NCBI GenBank assembly: GCA_035606945.1
Contig: DATNDR010000042.1
Location: 1-64,000 of the forward strand
Direction: 5' to 3'
From: GCA-003244245 sp035606945
Lineage (GTDB): Bacteria > Actinomycetota > Actinomycetes > Mycobacteriales > Pseudonocardiaceae
DNA: 64,000 nucleotides
This document shows positions 40,400 through 48,024 of this stretch, one piece after another. The position numbers and the translations under genes were made by a program. Below the pieces are notes generated by a model. The model saw only the letters and a program-made list of their open reading frames with translations. It did no database searches and was not told the origin of the DNA. Within the stretch, counting starts at the first letter, position 1; the number at the start of each line of letters is the position of its first letter.

Positions 40400-41572
40400 A
40401 TGAGCGTTGCGCCGAGCCTGGACGACGGGGGCGGCACCTTGCTGTGCTGGCTGCGGGAGATGCGCGATGAGCAGCCGGTGTGGCGCGATGGGTACGGCAT
40501 CTGGCACGTGTTCCGCTACGCCGACGTGGCCCGCGCGATCTCCGACTGGCAGGTTTTCTCGTCCGAGGTGGGCCGGGTGTTGCCGATCGGGGAGAAACTC
40601 GCCCGAGGAAACCTGACCCGCACCGACCCACCACGCCATCACGCGCTGCGCCGGCTGGTCGGTGCGGCGTTCAGCCCGAAGGTCGTCACCGGGCTCGTCC
40701 CGCGCCTCGCCGAGGTCACCCGCGAGCTGCTCGACGCCACCGGCGGCTCGGAAGAGTTCGATCTCGTCTCTGCGCTGGCCTACCCGCTGCCGGTGACGGT
40801 GATCGCCGAGCTGCTCGGGCTGCCGATCTCCGACCGGGAGCTGTTCCGGACCTGGGCCGACCGGCTGTTCGACCGGGACGTGGCCGACCCGAACGACCCA
40901 GAGCTGGCTCGCAAGATCGACGACGCCACCGCGGACATGCTCGCCTACCTCAGCGAGCACTGCGCTGATCGGCGGGCGAAACCCCGGCAGGACCTGATCA
41001 GCAGGTTGGCCGCGGTGGAGGCCGACGGTGAGCGCCTGTCCGACGAGGAGGTGGTGAACTTCTCCATCGTGCTGCTGATGGCCGGGCACATCACCACCAC
41101 CGCCCTGCTGGGCAACACCGTGCTGTGCATGGATGAACACCCCGAGGTGTGGGCGCAGCTGCGCGCGGATCGATCCCTGGTGGAACCCGCGATTGAGGAG
41201 GTACTGCGATACCGTCCCTCATTCACCCAGGTTGGCCGGGTCACCTCGGTCGAGACCGAGTTGAGCGGCCAGATCATCCCGGCCGATGCGATCGTCACGC
41301 CGTGGCTGCTGTCCGCCAACCGGGACGAGCGCGAATTCACCGACCCGGACCGGTTCGACATTCACCGCACCGGCACACACCACCTGGCGTTCGGACACGG
41401 AATCCATTTCTGCATCGGCCACCTGCTGGCCCGGCTGGAGGGCAGGGTCGCGGTGGGCGTACTGCTGGACCGCTACGCCGAAATTCGCTTGGTCCCCGGG
41501 AAGCCGTTGGAGTTCTATAGCCGGGGAATCTTCGCCGCCCGCGAGGTCCCGGTATCCGTCCGGCCGGCCTGA
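40400..41572 (+). CDS. cytochrome P450
   Basis: This 390-residue soluble P450 has the I-helix oxygen-activation motif LLMAGHITTTALLGN, the ExxR pair in IEEVLRYRPS, and the haem loop HLAFGHGIHFCIGHLLARLE with the ligand cysteine. It resembles actinobacterial CYP107-like hydroxylases of secondary metabolism. The acidic residue normally before the I-helix Thr is His here (AGHITT). ATG 40400 follows TGGAG. The SNase-like gene begins 14 bases after its stop, so they form one unit. Confidence 0.92.
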   Translation: MSVAPSLDDGGGTLLCWLREMRDEQPVWRDGYGIWHVFRYADVARAISDWQVFSSEVGRVLPIGEKLARGNLTRTDPPRHHALRRLVGAAFSPKVVTGLVPRLAEVTRELLDATGGSEEFDLVSALAYPLPVTVIAELLGLPISDRELFRTWADRLFDRDVADPNDPELARKIDDATADMLAYLSEHCADRRAKPRQDLISRLAAVEADGERLSDEEVVNFSIVLLMAGHITTTALLGNTVLCMDEHPEVWAQLRADRSLVEPAIEEVLRYRPSFTQVGRVTSVETELSGQIIPADAIVTPWLLSANRDEREFTDPDRFDIHRTGTHHLAFGHGIHFCIGHLLARLEGRVAVGVLLDRYAEIRLVPGKPLEFYSRGIFAAREVPVSVRPA

Positions 41573-41586
41573 GAGGAGACTTCGTC

Positions 41587-42474
41587 GTGGCTGCGCCTTA
41601 CTTTCTCTGCATCCATGGCGAGCTGGTTATCGCCGGTTACGAGCCGGACGGGGATTCGGTGCGTTTCATCGCCGATGACCGCACCCGCTATGGCGAGCTG
41701 AAGCGAGCCGACCGGATCCGGCCCTCTCCACGCGACGGGAGCGTCCAGCTTCGCTTCGAGGGTGTCGACGCCCCTGAGCTGCACTATGGCACCGATGCGC
41801 AACCGCTCGGTGACACCGCACGAGATGCGCTGCTCGACTGGATCGGCTTCACCGCTATCGAGTACGACCAACCCCGAAAGATCCGGGTTCGCCGCGCCAC
41901 GCCGACCTCGGTGCGCGCGGCGATCCTCGCCCAGCTGGTGGAAGTCAACGGTCGGCCAGTGGCTTATGTGCTCGTCGATACCGCCGGCACGGCGCCGGCG
42001 GACGGCGCCTGGGTCAATGTCGACGAGACCCTGCTCGACCAGACCCTGAATGCGCGGCTGCTCTCGGAAGCGCAGGCCTACTACACCGGGTATACCTCGA
42101 CGCCGGTAAGCCACCGCAGCTACCTGCGGGCAGTGGCTGCCGGCGCCCGCAGTGCCGGCGGTGGCGTGTGGGGACGGGATACCACGGCGGACTGGATACT
42201 GACGGATCAAGCCTCCATCGGCCCAGGCGGCCAGCTCATCCTGCCGAAGCTCTTCCGGCGGTGCACGGATTACCTCAAGGCGGTGAGCAAGGGATTCACC
42301 GGTAATCTCGGCGACTGGTTAATCGCCAGTTCAGCCACACCGACCCGGGACGAAAACGACCGGGTGCTGCTCCACGACACCACCGAGGTACATCTGTCCG
42401 ACCTCATCCAGCAACGCAACCAGCATCTCGCCTTCCAGGCGGATCTGCTCGATATCACCTTTGTGGAAAAGTAG
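41587..42474 (+). CDS. staphylococcal nuclease (SNase)-like protein
   Basis: This 295-residue protein carries an SNase-like core near its N-terminus: GSVQLRFEGVDAPELHYGTD with the DAPE motif, then a helix-strand region and NARLLSEAQAYYTGYTS. The C-terminal 120 residues are unlike the enzyme and contain LPKLFRRCTDYLKAV. No signal peptide is present, so secretion is not expected. The Arg/Glu catalytic set cannot be confirmed by eye. GAGAGGAG precedes GTG 41587. Coupling to a P450 is unusual. Confidence 0.7.
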   Translation: MAAPYFLCIHGELVIAGYEPDGDSVRFIADDRTRYGELKRADRIRPSPRDGSVQLRFEGVDAPELHYGTDAQPLGDTARDALLDWIGFTAIEYDQPRKIRVRRATPTSVRAAILAQLVEVNGRPVAYVLVDTAGTAPADGAWVNVDETLLDQTLNARLLSEAQAYYTGYTSTPVSHRSYLRAVAAGARSAGGGVWGRDTTADWILTDQASIGPGGQLILPKLFRRCTDYLKAVSKGFTGNLGDWLIASSATPTRDENDRVLLHDTTEVHLSDLIQQRNQHLAFQADLLDITFVEK

Positions 42475-42483
42475 CGGCGGGCG

Positions 42484-43194
42484 TCACCGGTGTTCGGGGT
42501 TCTCGAAGTCGAAACGGCAACCGGCGTCCCATTCCGAGCGCTGGTTGCCATACACGGGGATGCCGCCGGCGTCTTTGAGTATCCGGGCCAGATGCATCAG
42601 GTTCCAGGTCATGAAGGTGGTGTTCCGGTTGGTGAAATCGTTTTCCGGACCGCCTGAGCCGGGGTCCAGGTAGGACGGTCCCGGTCCGGCTTCGCCGATC
42701 CAGCCCGCGTCGGCCTGCGGCGGGATGGTGTAGCCCAGGTGCTGCAAGCTGTAGAGCACGTTCATCGCGCAATGCTTGACCCCATCCTCGTTGCCGGTGA
42801 TCAGGCAGCCGGCCACCCGGCCGTAGTAGATGTACTGGCCGGCGTCGTTGAGCAGGTGCGAGCAGGAGTACAGCCGCTCGATGACCTGCTTGGTGATGGA
42901 GCTGTTGTCGCCCAGCCAGATCGGCCCGGCGATGACCAGGATGTCCGCGGCGAGCACCTTGTCGAAGATCGCCGGCCACTCGTCGGTCGCCCAGCCGTGC
43001 TGGGTCATATCGGGCCACACCCCGGTGGCGATGTCGTGGTCGATCGCGCGCAAACCCTCGACCTGCACGCCGTGCTTTTCCATGACGTGCGTGCTCAGAT
43101 CGACCAGGCCCTGGGTGTTGCTGATCTCGGGTGAGCGCTTCAGCGTGCAGTTGATGAACAGCGCCTTCAGGTCGTCATACCTCGGTTCGGTCAT
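42484..43194 (-). CDS. NADPH-dependent FMN reductase / flavodoxin-like protein
   Basis: This 236-residue flavodoxin-fold protein includes LKALFINCTLKRSPEISNTQ (FMN phosphate loop), ADILVIAGPIWLGDNSSITK, QVIERLYS and GRVAGCLITGNEDGVKHCAM. It should reduce FMN or a quinone with NAD(P)H. CAGGAG lies upstream of ATG 43194. It follows the Rieske-ThDP gene on the same strand (16-base gap) and may supply electrons to it. Confidence 0.85.
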   Translation of the reverse strand: MTEPRYDDLKALFINCTLKRSPEISNTQGLVDLSTHVMEKHGVQVEGLRAIDHDIATGVWPDMTQHGWATDEWPAIFDKVLAADILVIAGPIWLGDNSSITKQVIERLYSCSHLLNDAGQYIYYGRVAGCLITGNEDGVKHCAMNVLYSLQHLGYTIPPQADAGWIGEAGPGPSYLDPGSGGPENDFTNRNTTFMTWNLMHLARILKDAGGIPVYGNQRSEWDAGCRFDFENPEHR

Positions 43195-43210
43195 AGTGCG
43201 CTCCTGGCAG

Positions 43211-45142
43211 CTAGAGAAGTTCGGCGTCCTGTTCGACACACAGCAATGCGGGACCATCCGAGGCGAACAAGTCAGTCATCGCCTCGTCGAGTTGATCGCG
43301 GCTGGTCACCTGGATTCCGGTGGCACCGCACAGCCGCGCAAAGCCGGCCCAGTCCGGATTGTGTAGAGACGTGTGCCACACCGGGTAATCCTCGGCGAGC
43401 TGCTCCTTGCTGATCTTGCCGAGGGCGTGGTTGTTCAGCAGCACGTGCTTGATGGGGATGCCGTATTTCACCGCGGTGGTGAGCTCGATGGCGTACTGCC
43501 CGAAGCCGCCGTCTCCGGTGACGGCGACGATGGGCCGCTGCGGTGCGGCCGCCCATGCGCCCATCGCGGCCGGGTAGCCGAAGCCGATGGAGCCCAGGTA
43601 GCCGGACATCAGCACCGGCTGCCCCTTGGATTCCAGGTAGCGGCCCAGCGAGTACGCGTGATTGCCGACGTCGACCGCGACCACTGAGTCGGCGGGTAGG
43701 TGCTGCGACAGGGCGTGGAACACCGCGGCGGCACCGACGCCCCGGCCGCGGTCGTCGTTGGCGCGGCGGCCCTTCTCCGCTCGCCAGATCGCCCACCGCT
43801 CGGCCAGGTCCGGCCGCTGGTCGGTGGCCTTCACCTCGTCCAGGCTGTCGATCAGCGCAGCCACGGTCAGCGCGGCGTCGCCGAGCACGTCGGCGGTGAC
43901 GGCGTTGAAGCGCCCGATCGCGGCGTGGTCGTCGTCGATCTGCACGATCGGCTTGTACGGCGCGATCCCGGTGTGGTTGGAAAACGACGCCCCGATGGCG
44001 ATGAGCAGGTCGGATTCGTTCATCAGCCAGCTCGCCACCGGGGTGCCGCTGCGCCCGAGGACCCCCGCGCCCAGCGGGTGGGTGTCGGGCACCAGTCCCT
44101 TGGCCTTGAACGTGGTGAGCACCGGTGAGTTGAGCCGCTCGGCGAGCCGGCGCACCTCGGGAGCGGCCCCGCGGGCACCATGTCCGACGATGATCACCGG
44201 CCGCCCGGCGTCCCGGACCAGGGCCGCGGCGTGCGACAACGCGGCGTGGTCGGGCCGGATCCGCCGATCGGAGAACCGGCCTCCCGGCTGCGCCGCCGGC
44301 GCGTCTGACGGTTGCACCTGCACCTCGTCGGGCAGCACCAGATGCGCCACACCGCGCCCGTCCACCGCGTGCTTGACCGCCAGCGCGGCCAGCTCAGCGT
44401 GGTCGCTGCCGGACAGCACGGTGGTAGTCGACTCGCTGACGTCGCGGAACACCGCGGACAGGTCCACGTCCTGGAAGGCGCCACGACCGAGCACCTTCGA
44501 CGGCACCTGCCCGGAGATCGCCACCACCGGGGACTGGTCGAGCTTGGCGTCGTACAGCCCGGTGAGCAGGTTCGTCGAGCCCGGGCCGGCGATCGCGAAA
44601 CAGGCCGCCGGGCGCCCGGTCAGCTTCCCGTAGGCGCTGGCCGCGAACGCCGCCGCGCCCTCGTGCCGGATCCCGATGTAGGTCAGCTCGCCGCGTTGCT
44701 CGGCCCGGCGCAGCGCGTCCGCGAAGCCGAGGTTGGAGTGCCCGACCATGCCGAACACGTGAGTCACGCCGTGGGCGACCAACGTCTCCACCATGACGTC
44801 GGCAACCGTGCGGACCTGCGCTTTGACTGGCGGTAGCTGGACATAGACGCCGTCGGCGCGCTCCTGCACCGGGTAGGAGGTCACGCCGTCGGAGAACCCC
44901 GCGGGTGGCCGGCCCGTCAACGGGTCGTAGTCGTAACCGTGCCAGGGGCAGCGCAGCAGCCCCTTCTCGATCGAACCCTCCCCCAGCGGCCCGCCCTGAT
45001 GCGGGCAGCGGTTGTCCAGCGCGCCCAGCCGGGCTCCGCACCGGGACAACGCCACCGTGCGGCCGTCCACCACGACGCTGCGTACCCGCCTGTCGTCCGG
45101 AACATCAGCGGGGTCCACCTTGTGCCAGCCGTTCTCCGTCAC
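43211..45142 (-). CDS. Rieske [2Fe-2S] domain fused to a ThDP-dependent enzyme
   Basis: This 643-residue fusion has an N-terminal Rieske ferredoxin domain (about residues 5-103) with cluster ligands in RCPHQGGPLGEG and LLRCPWHGYDYD. It is followed by a full thiamine diphosphate enzyme of the acetolactate synthase/pyruvate oxidase family. In that part the cofactor-activating Glu lies in IGIRHEGAAAFAASAYGKLT, the central FAD-like domain is IIVGHGARGAAPEVRRL, and the ThDP/metal motif is VAVTGDGGFGQYAIELTTAV ending in HVLLNN. The fused iron-sulfur domain suggests electron transfer from the ThDP intermediate. The FMN reductase gene follows directly. Divergent from the phosphotransferase gene across a family B palindrome. 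Confidence 0.88.
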   Translation of the reverse strand: MTENGWHKVDPADVPDDRRVRSVVVDGRTVALSRCGARLGALDNRCPHQGGPLGEGSIEKGLLRCPWHGYDYDPLTGRPPAGFSDGVTSYPVQERADGVYVQLPPVKAQVRTVADVMVETLVAHGVTHVFGMVGHSNLGFADALRRAEQRGELTYIGIRHEGAAAFAASAYGKLTGRPAACFAIAGPGSTNLLTGLYDAKLDQSPVVAISGQVPSKVLGRGAFQDVDLSAVFRDVSESTTTVLSGSDHAELAALAVKHAVDGRGVAHLVLPDEVQVQPSDAPAAQPGGRFSDRRIRPDHAALSHAAALVRDAGRPVIIVGHGARGAAPEVRRLAERLNSPVLTTFKAKGLVPDTHPLGAGVLGRSGTPVASWLMNESDLLIAIGASFSNHTGIAPYKPIVQIDDDHAAIGRFNAVTADVLGDAALTVAALIDSLDEVKATDQRPDLAERWAIWRAEKGRRANDDRGRGVGAAAVFHALSQHLPADSVVAVDVGNHAYSLGRYLESKGQPVLMSGYLGSIGFGYPAAMGAWAAAPQRPIVAVTGDGGFGQYAIELTTAVKYGIPIKHVLLNNHALGKISKEQLAEDYPVWHTSLHNPDWAGFARLCGATGIQVTSRDQLDEAMTDLFASDGPALLCVEQDAELL

Positions 45143-45191
45143 GCCACCTCAGTGCCCACGCATCCTCCCCGCGTTACACCGAAGTCCCCAT

Positions 45192-45255
45192 CCCGACATG
45201 GAGACATATCGGGCCGGCGAGCAGGCCGATAACCCCGATATGCCTCCATGTCGGG
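45192..45255. repeat. paired palindrome family B, copy 1
   Basis: The unit at 45192-45213 (CCCGACATG, GAGA, CATATCGGG) and its complement-like partner at 45234-45255 (CCCGATATG, CCTC, CATGTCGGG) face each other across 20 bases. Each unit alone folds into a hairpin with a four-base loop. It sits between the divergent Rieske-ThDP and phosphotransferase genes. A second copy is at 59886-59951. Confidence 0.9.
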
Positions 45256-45266
45256 CATGCTGAGGC

Positions 45267-46166
45267 GTGGGGTGGACGGCCTTGGACGCGCGCCGGGTGG
45301 CGGCGACGATGTGTGGGCAGGCTGAGCTGCCGACGTGCGACCTGGAGCTGCTGCGCTTCGGGAGCAACGCCGTGTTCGGGGTCGACCAGGCGCACGTGCT
45401 GCGGGTTATGCGCCCGACCACGAGCGAAGCTGACGTGCGGCGGGAGATCGAGCTGGTCCGCGAGTTCGGCCGGCTCGGCGTTCCCACCGTGCGACTTGCC
45501 GACGACGTTGCGCAGCAGCCGCTCAGGGCGCTGGATTGCCTGGGAACGGTATGGGAACGGCTCACCGCACCTGACCGAGATAACGTTCACCGCTCGCTGG
45601 GGCGGCTGGTGCGCATCTTTCACCAGCGCACTGCTGACCTGCGGGTGCCGCTGGAGCCGTGGCGCCAGCTCGCGTCATCCGATCGGCGACTGGCGCAGCA
45701 GCGAGAGCACTACGCGCCTGAGGATGTCAGGATGCTCACCCAGTGGTCCGAGCGCCTTGCCAGCGAGTTGGACCAGGTGAAGCCGGCTTTACCAGCGGGC
45801 GTCATCCACGGCCAGGCCGAGGTGGGAAACATACTGCTGCGCGCCGGCCAGCCGGTGCTCATCGACTTCGAGCAGGTGTCCATCGGGCCCCGGGAGTGGG
45901 ACCTGGTGCACACCGCCGTCGTGGTCAGTCGCTTCGGCCGGCCTGAACAGTGCTACCGCGACTTCGCTGAGGCCTACGGCTTCGACGTGCGCACCTGGGA
46001 CGGCTACCAGACCTACCGCCGGCTGTGGGAGCTGTGCGCCACCACCTGGCTCATGCAACACGATCACCATGACCGCACGGTGGCTCAGGAAGTCGACGTA
46101 CGGCTGCAAACCTGGCGCGAGGACAACCCCGACATCCGGTGGACCGGCGTACGCGAACGGCAATGA
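45267..46166 (+). CDS. aminoglycoside phosphotransferase-fold protein, altered catalytic motif
   Basis: This 299-residue APH/choline-kinase-fold protein keeps the metal-binding aspartate of the DFG-like motif (VLIDFEQVSIGPREWDLVHT). Its Brenner-type motif reads VIHGQAEVGNILL, however, so the catalytic Asp of HGDxxxxN is Gln. The N-lobe is present (LRFGSNAVFGVDQAHVLRVM, then the Glu-bearing helix REIELVREF). It may bind nucleotide but have low or no kinase activity. The LuxR regulator gene starts about 100 bases downstream on the same strand. Confidence 0.75.
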   Translation: MGWTALDARRVAATMCGQAELPTCDLELLRFGSNAVFGVDQAHVLRVMRPTTSEADVRREIELVREFGRLGVPTVRLADDVAQQPLRALDCLGTVWERLTAPDRDNVHRSLGRLVRIFHQRTADLRVPLEPWRQLASSDRRLAQQREHYAPEDVRMLTQWSERLASELDQVKPALPAGVIHGQAEVGNILLRAGQPVLIDFEQVSIGPREWDLVHTAVVVSRFGRPEQCYRDFAEAYGFDVRTWDGYQTYRRLWELCATTWLMQHDHHDRTVAQEVDVRLQTWREDNPDIRWTGVRERQ

Positions 46167-46263
46167 CTGCACCGGGGCGACATCATCGACTGACGCCGAC
46201 CCATCCACCGGAAAGCTAAACGGGGTTGCCGGTCTGCTCGGCGGCCCGGTACACCTGGCCTGC

Positions 46264-47901
46264 GTGGGACCCCTCGACGAGCTGGACCGCGGCCGCGCCT
46301 GTTACCGGCAGCGGGCCTGGCTGGATGCCCACACCGCGCTGTCACGTGCGGACCAGGCGGCCGGGTTGGCAGGCCCGGACCTCGAGCTGCTGGCGATGTC
46401 GGGCTTCCTCGTCGGCCGGGATCACGAAGCCGTCCGCGTGCTGGAACGGGCTCATCAGGTCCACCTGCAGACATCGGATCCGGTCGGTGCCGCCCGGTGC
46501 GCCATCTGGGCCGGCTTCGGCCTGCTCGACGGAGGCGAGCCGGCTCAGGCGATGGGATGGTTCGGCCGCGCGGGCCGGCTCCTCGACCGCGCCGGCCGGG
46601 ACTGCGCCGAGCGTGGCTACCTGCTCATCCCCGACGTTCTCCAGCACCTTGACGACGACCCCGAGGCCGCCTACCAGACCGCGGGCGCTATCGCGGAGAT
46701 CGGTGATCGGTGTCACGACGCCGACCTGGTCGCCTTCGCGCTGCACGCGCAGGGCCGGGCCCGGATCCGGCAGGGGCGCGTTGCGCAGGGCGCGGCGCTG
46801 CTGGATGAGGCCATGGTCGCGGTGATCTCCGGCGAGCTGGCCTCCCCGTTGTTCACCGGGCTGATCTACTGCAGCGTGATCGACGCCTGCCGGCAGGTCT
46901 ACGACCTCGACCGCGCCTGCGAATGGACCGCCGCGTTGACCCGCTGGTGCGATGCGCAACCCGATCTGGTCAACTTCACCGGCCAGTGCCGGGTGCACCG
47001 CGCCGAGATCATGCAGTTGCGCGGCGAATGGCGCGACTCGCTGGCCGAAGCCCGCCGCGCCGGTGAACGTTTCGCCCGCAAGGCCCATGAGGTGGCCGCC
47101 GCGACCGCCCACTACCAGCAGGCGGAGGTGCTGCGGCTACTGGGGGAGTTCGCTTCGGCCGAGCAGGCCTACCGCGCCGCCAACGCCTGGGGGTGGCAAC
47201 CGCAGCCGGGTCTGGCCCTGTTGCGGCTGGCCCAGGGTCGGGTCGACGTGGCGGCCGCGGCGATCCAGCGGGTCCTGGACGAGACCACGGCACGGCTGGA
47301 CCGGGCCCGGTTGCTGCCGGCGTACGTGGAGATTCTGCTGGCGGCCGGTGACGCCGCCCGGGCGCGCAGCGCCGGCCACGAGCTGGCGAAGATCGCTGAC
47401 GACTACGGCACCAGGGTGCTGATCGCGTTGGCCGCGCAAGCCAGCGGCGCGGTGGAGCTGGCCGAGGGACCACCCGGCTCGGCGCTGCGCGCGCTGCGCC
47501 GAGCGTGCCAGCTGTGGCAGCTGGTGCAGGCCCCGTACGAGGTCGCCCGGGTGCAGGTGCTGATGGGATTGGCCTGCCGCGCGGTGGGTGACCAGGACGG
47601 CGCCGCGCTGGAGCTGGCGGCTGCCCGGGCCACCTTCACGCAGCTCGGGGCCGCCCCCGACCTGGCCCGGCTCGATGCGCTCACCCGCGGTCCCGCAGCC
47701 GGTGATCCAGCCGGGTTGACCCGGCGTGAGCTGGAGGTACTGCGGCTGGTGGCGGCCGGCAAGTCGAACCGGTCGATCGCGGCCGATCTGGTGCTCAGCG
47801 AGAAGACGGTGGCCCGCCACGTCAGCAACATCCTCGCCAAGCTGGGCGTGGCGTCCCGGTCGGCGGCCACCGCACATGCCTACGAACGCGGCCTGGTGTA
47901 A
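46264..47901 (+). CDS. LuxR-family regulator with TPR-like helical repeats
   Basis: This protein of about 545 residues consists of a long array of helical TPR-like repeats and a C-terminal LuxR helix-turn-helix: LTRRELEVLRLVAAGKSNRS, IAADLVLSEKTVARHVSNIL, AKLGVASRSAATAHAYERGL. There is no N-terminal ATPase, unlike full MalT/LAL proteins. The start is uncertain because the frame runs back into the phosphotransferase gene; GTG 46264 is a reasonable choice without a clear ribosome binding site. It probably controls the adjacent hydrolase-oxidase gene. Confidence 0.8.
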   Translation: MGPLDELDRGRACYRQRAWLDAHTALSRADQAAGLAGPDLELLAMSGFLVGRDHEAVRVLERAHQVHLQTSDPVGAARCAIWAGFGLLDGGEPAQAMGWFGRAGRLLDRAGRDCAERGYLLIPDVLQHLDDDPEAAYQTAGAIAEIGDRCHDADLVAFALHAQGRARIRQGRVAQGAALLDEAMVAVISGELASPLFTGLIYCSVIDACRQVYDLDRACEWTAALTRWCDAQPDLVNFTGQCRVHRAEIMQLRGEWRDSLAEARRAGERFARKAHEVAAATAHYQQAEVLRLLGEFASAEQAYRAANAWGWQPQPGLALLRLAQGRVDVAAAAIQRVLDETTARLDRARLLPAYVEILLAAGDAARARSAGHELAKIADDYGTRVLIALAAQASGAVELAEGPPGSALRALRRACQLWQLVQAPYEVARVQVLMGLACRAVGDQDGAALELAAARATFTQLGAAPDLARLDALTRGPAAGDPAGLTRRELEVLRLVAAGKSNRSIAADLVLSEKTVARHVSNILAKLGVASRSAATAHAYERGLV

Positions 47902-48024
47902 GTCCGCCTACCCAGTTTTACCCACCTCGCCCCGCGCGAACTCACAGATTTCTCCCGACGCGGGCACGTCGACAGCCTCCGTAGCGTGCCGGTGACGGTT
48001 CCGCGCACCACAAGGGAGACGACG

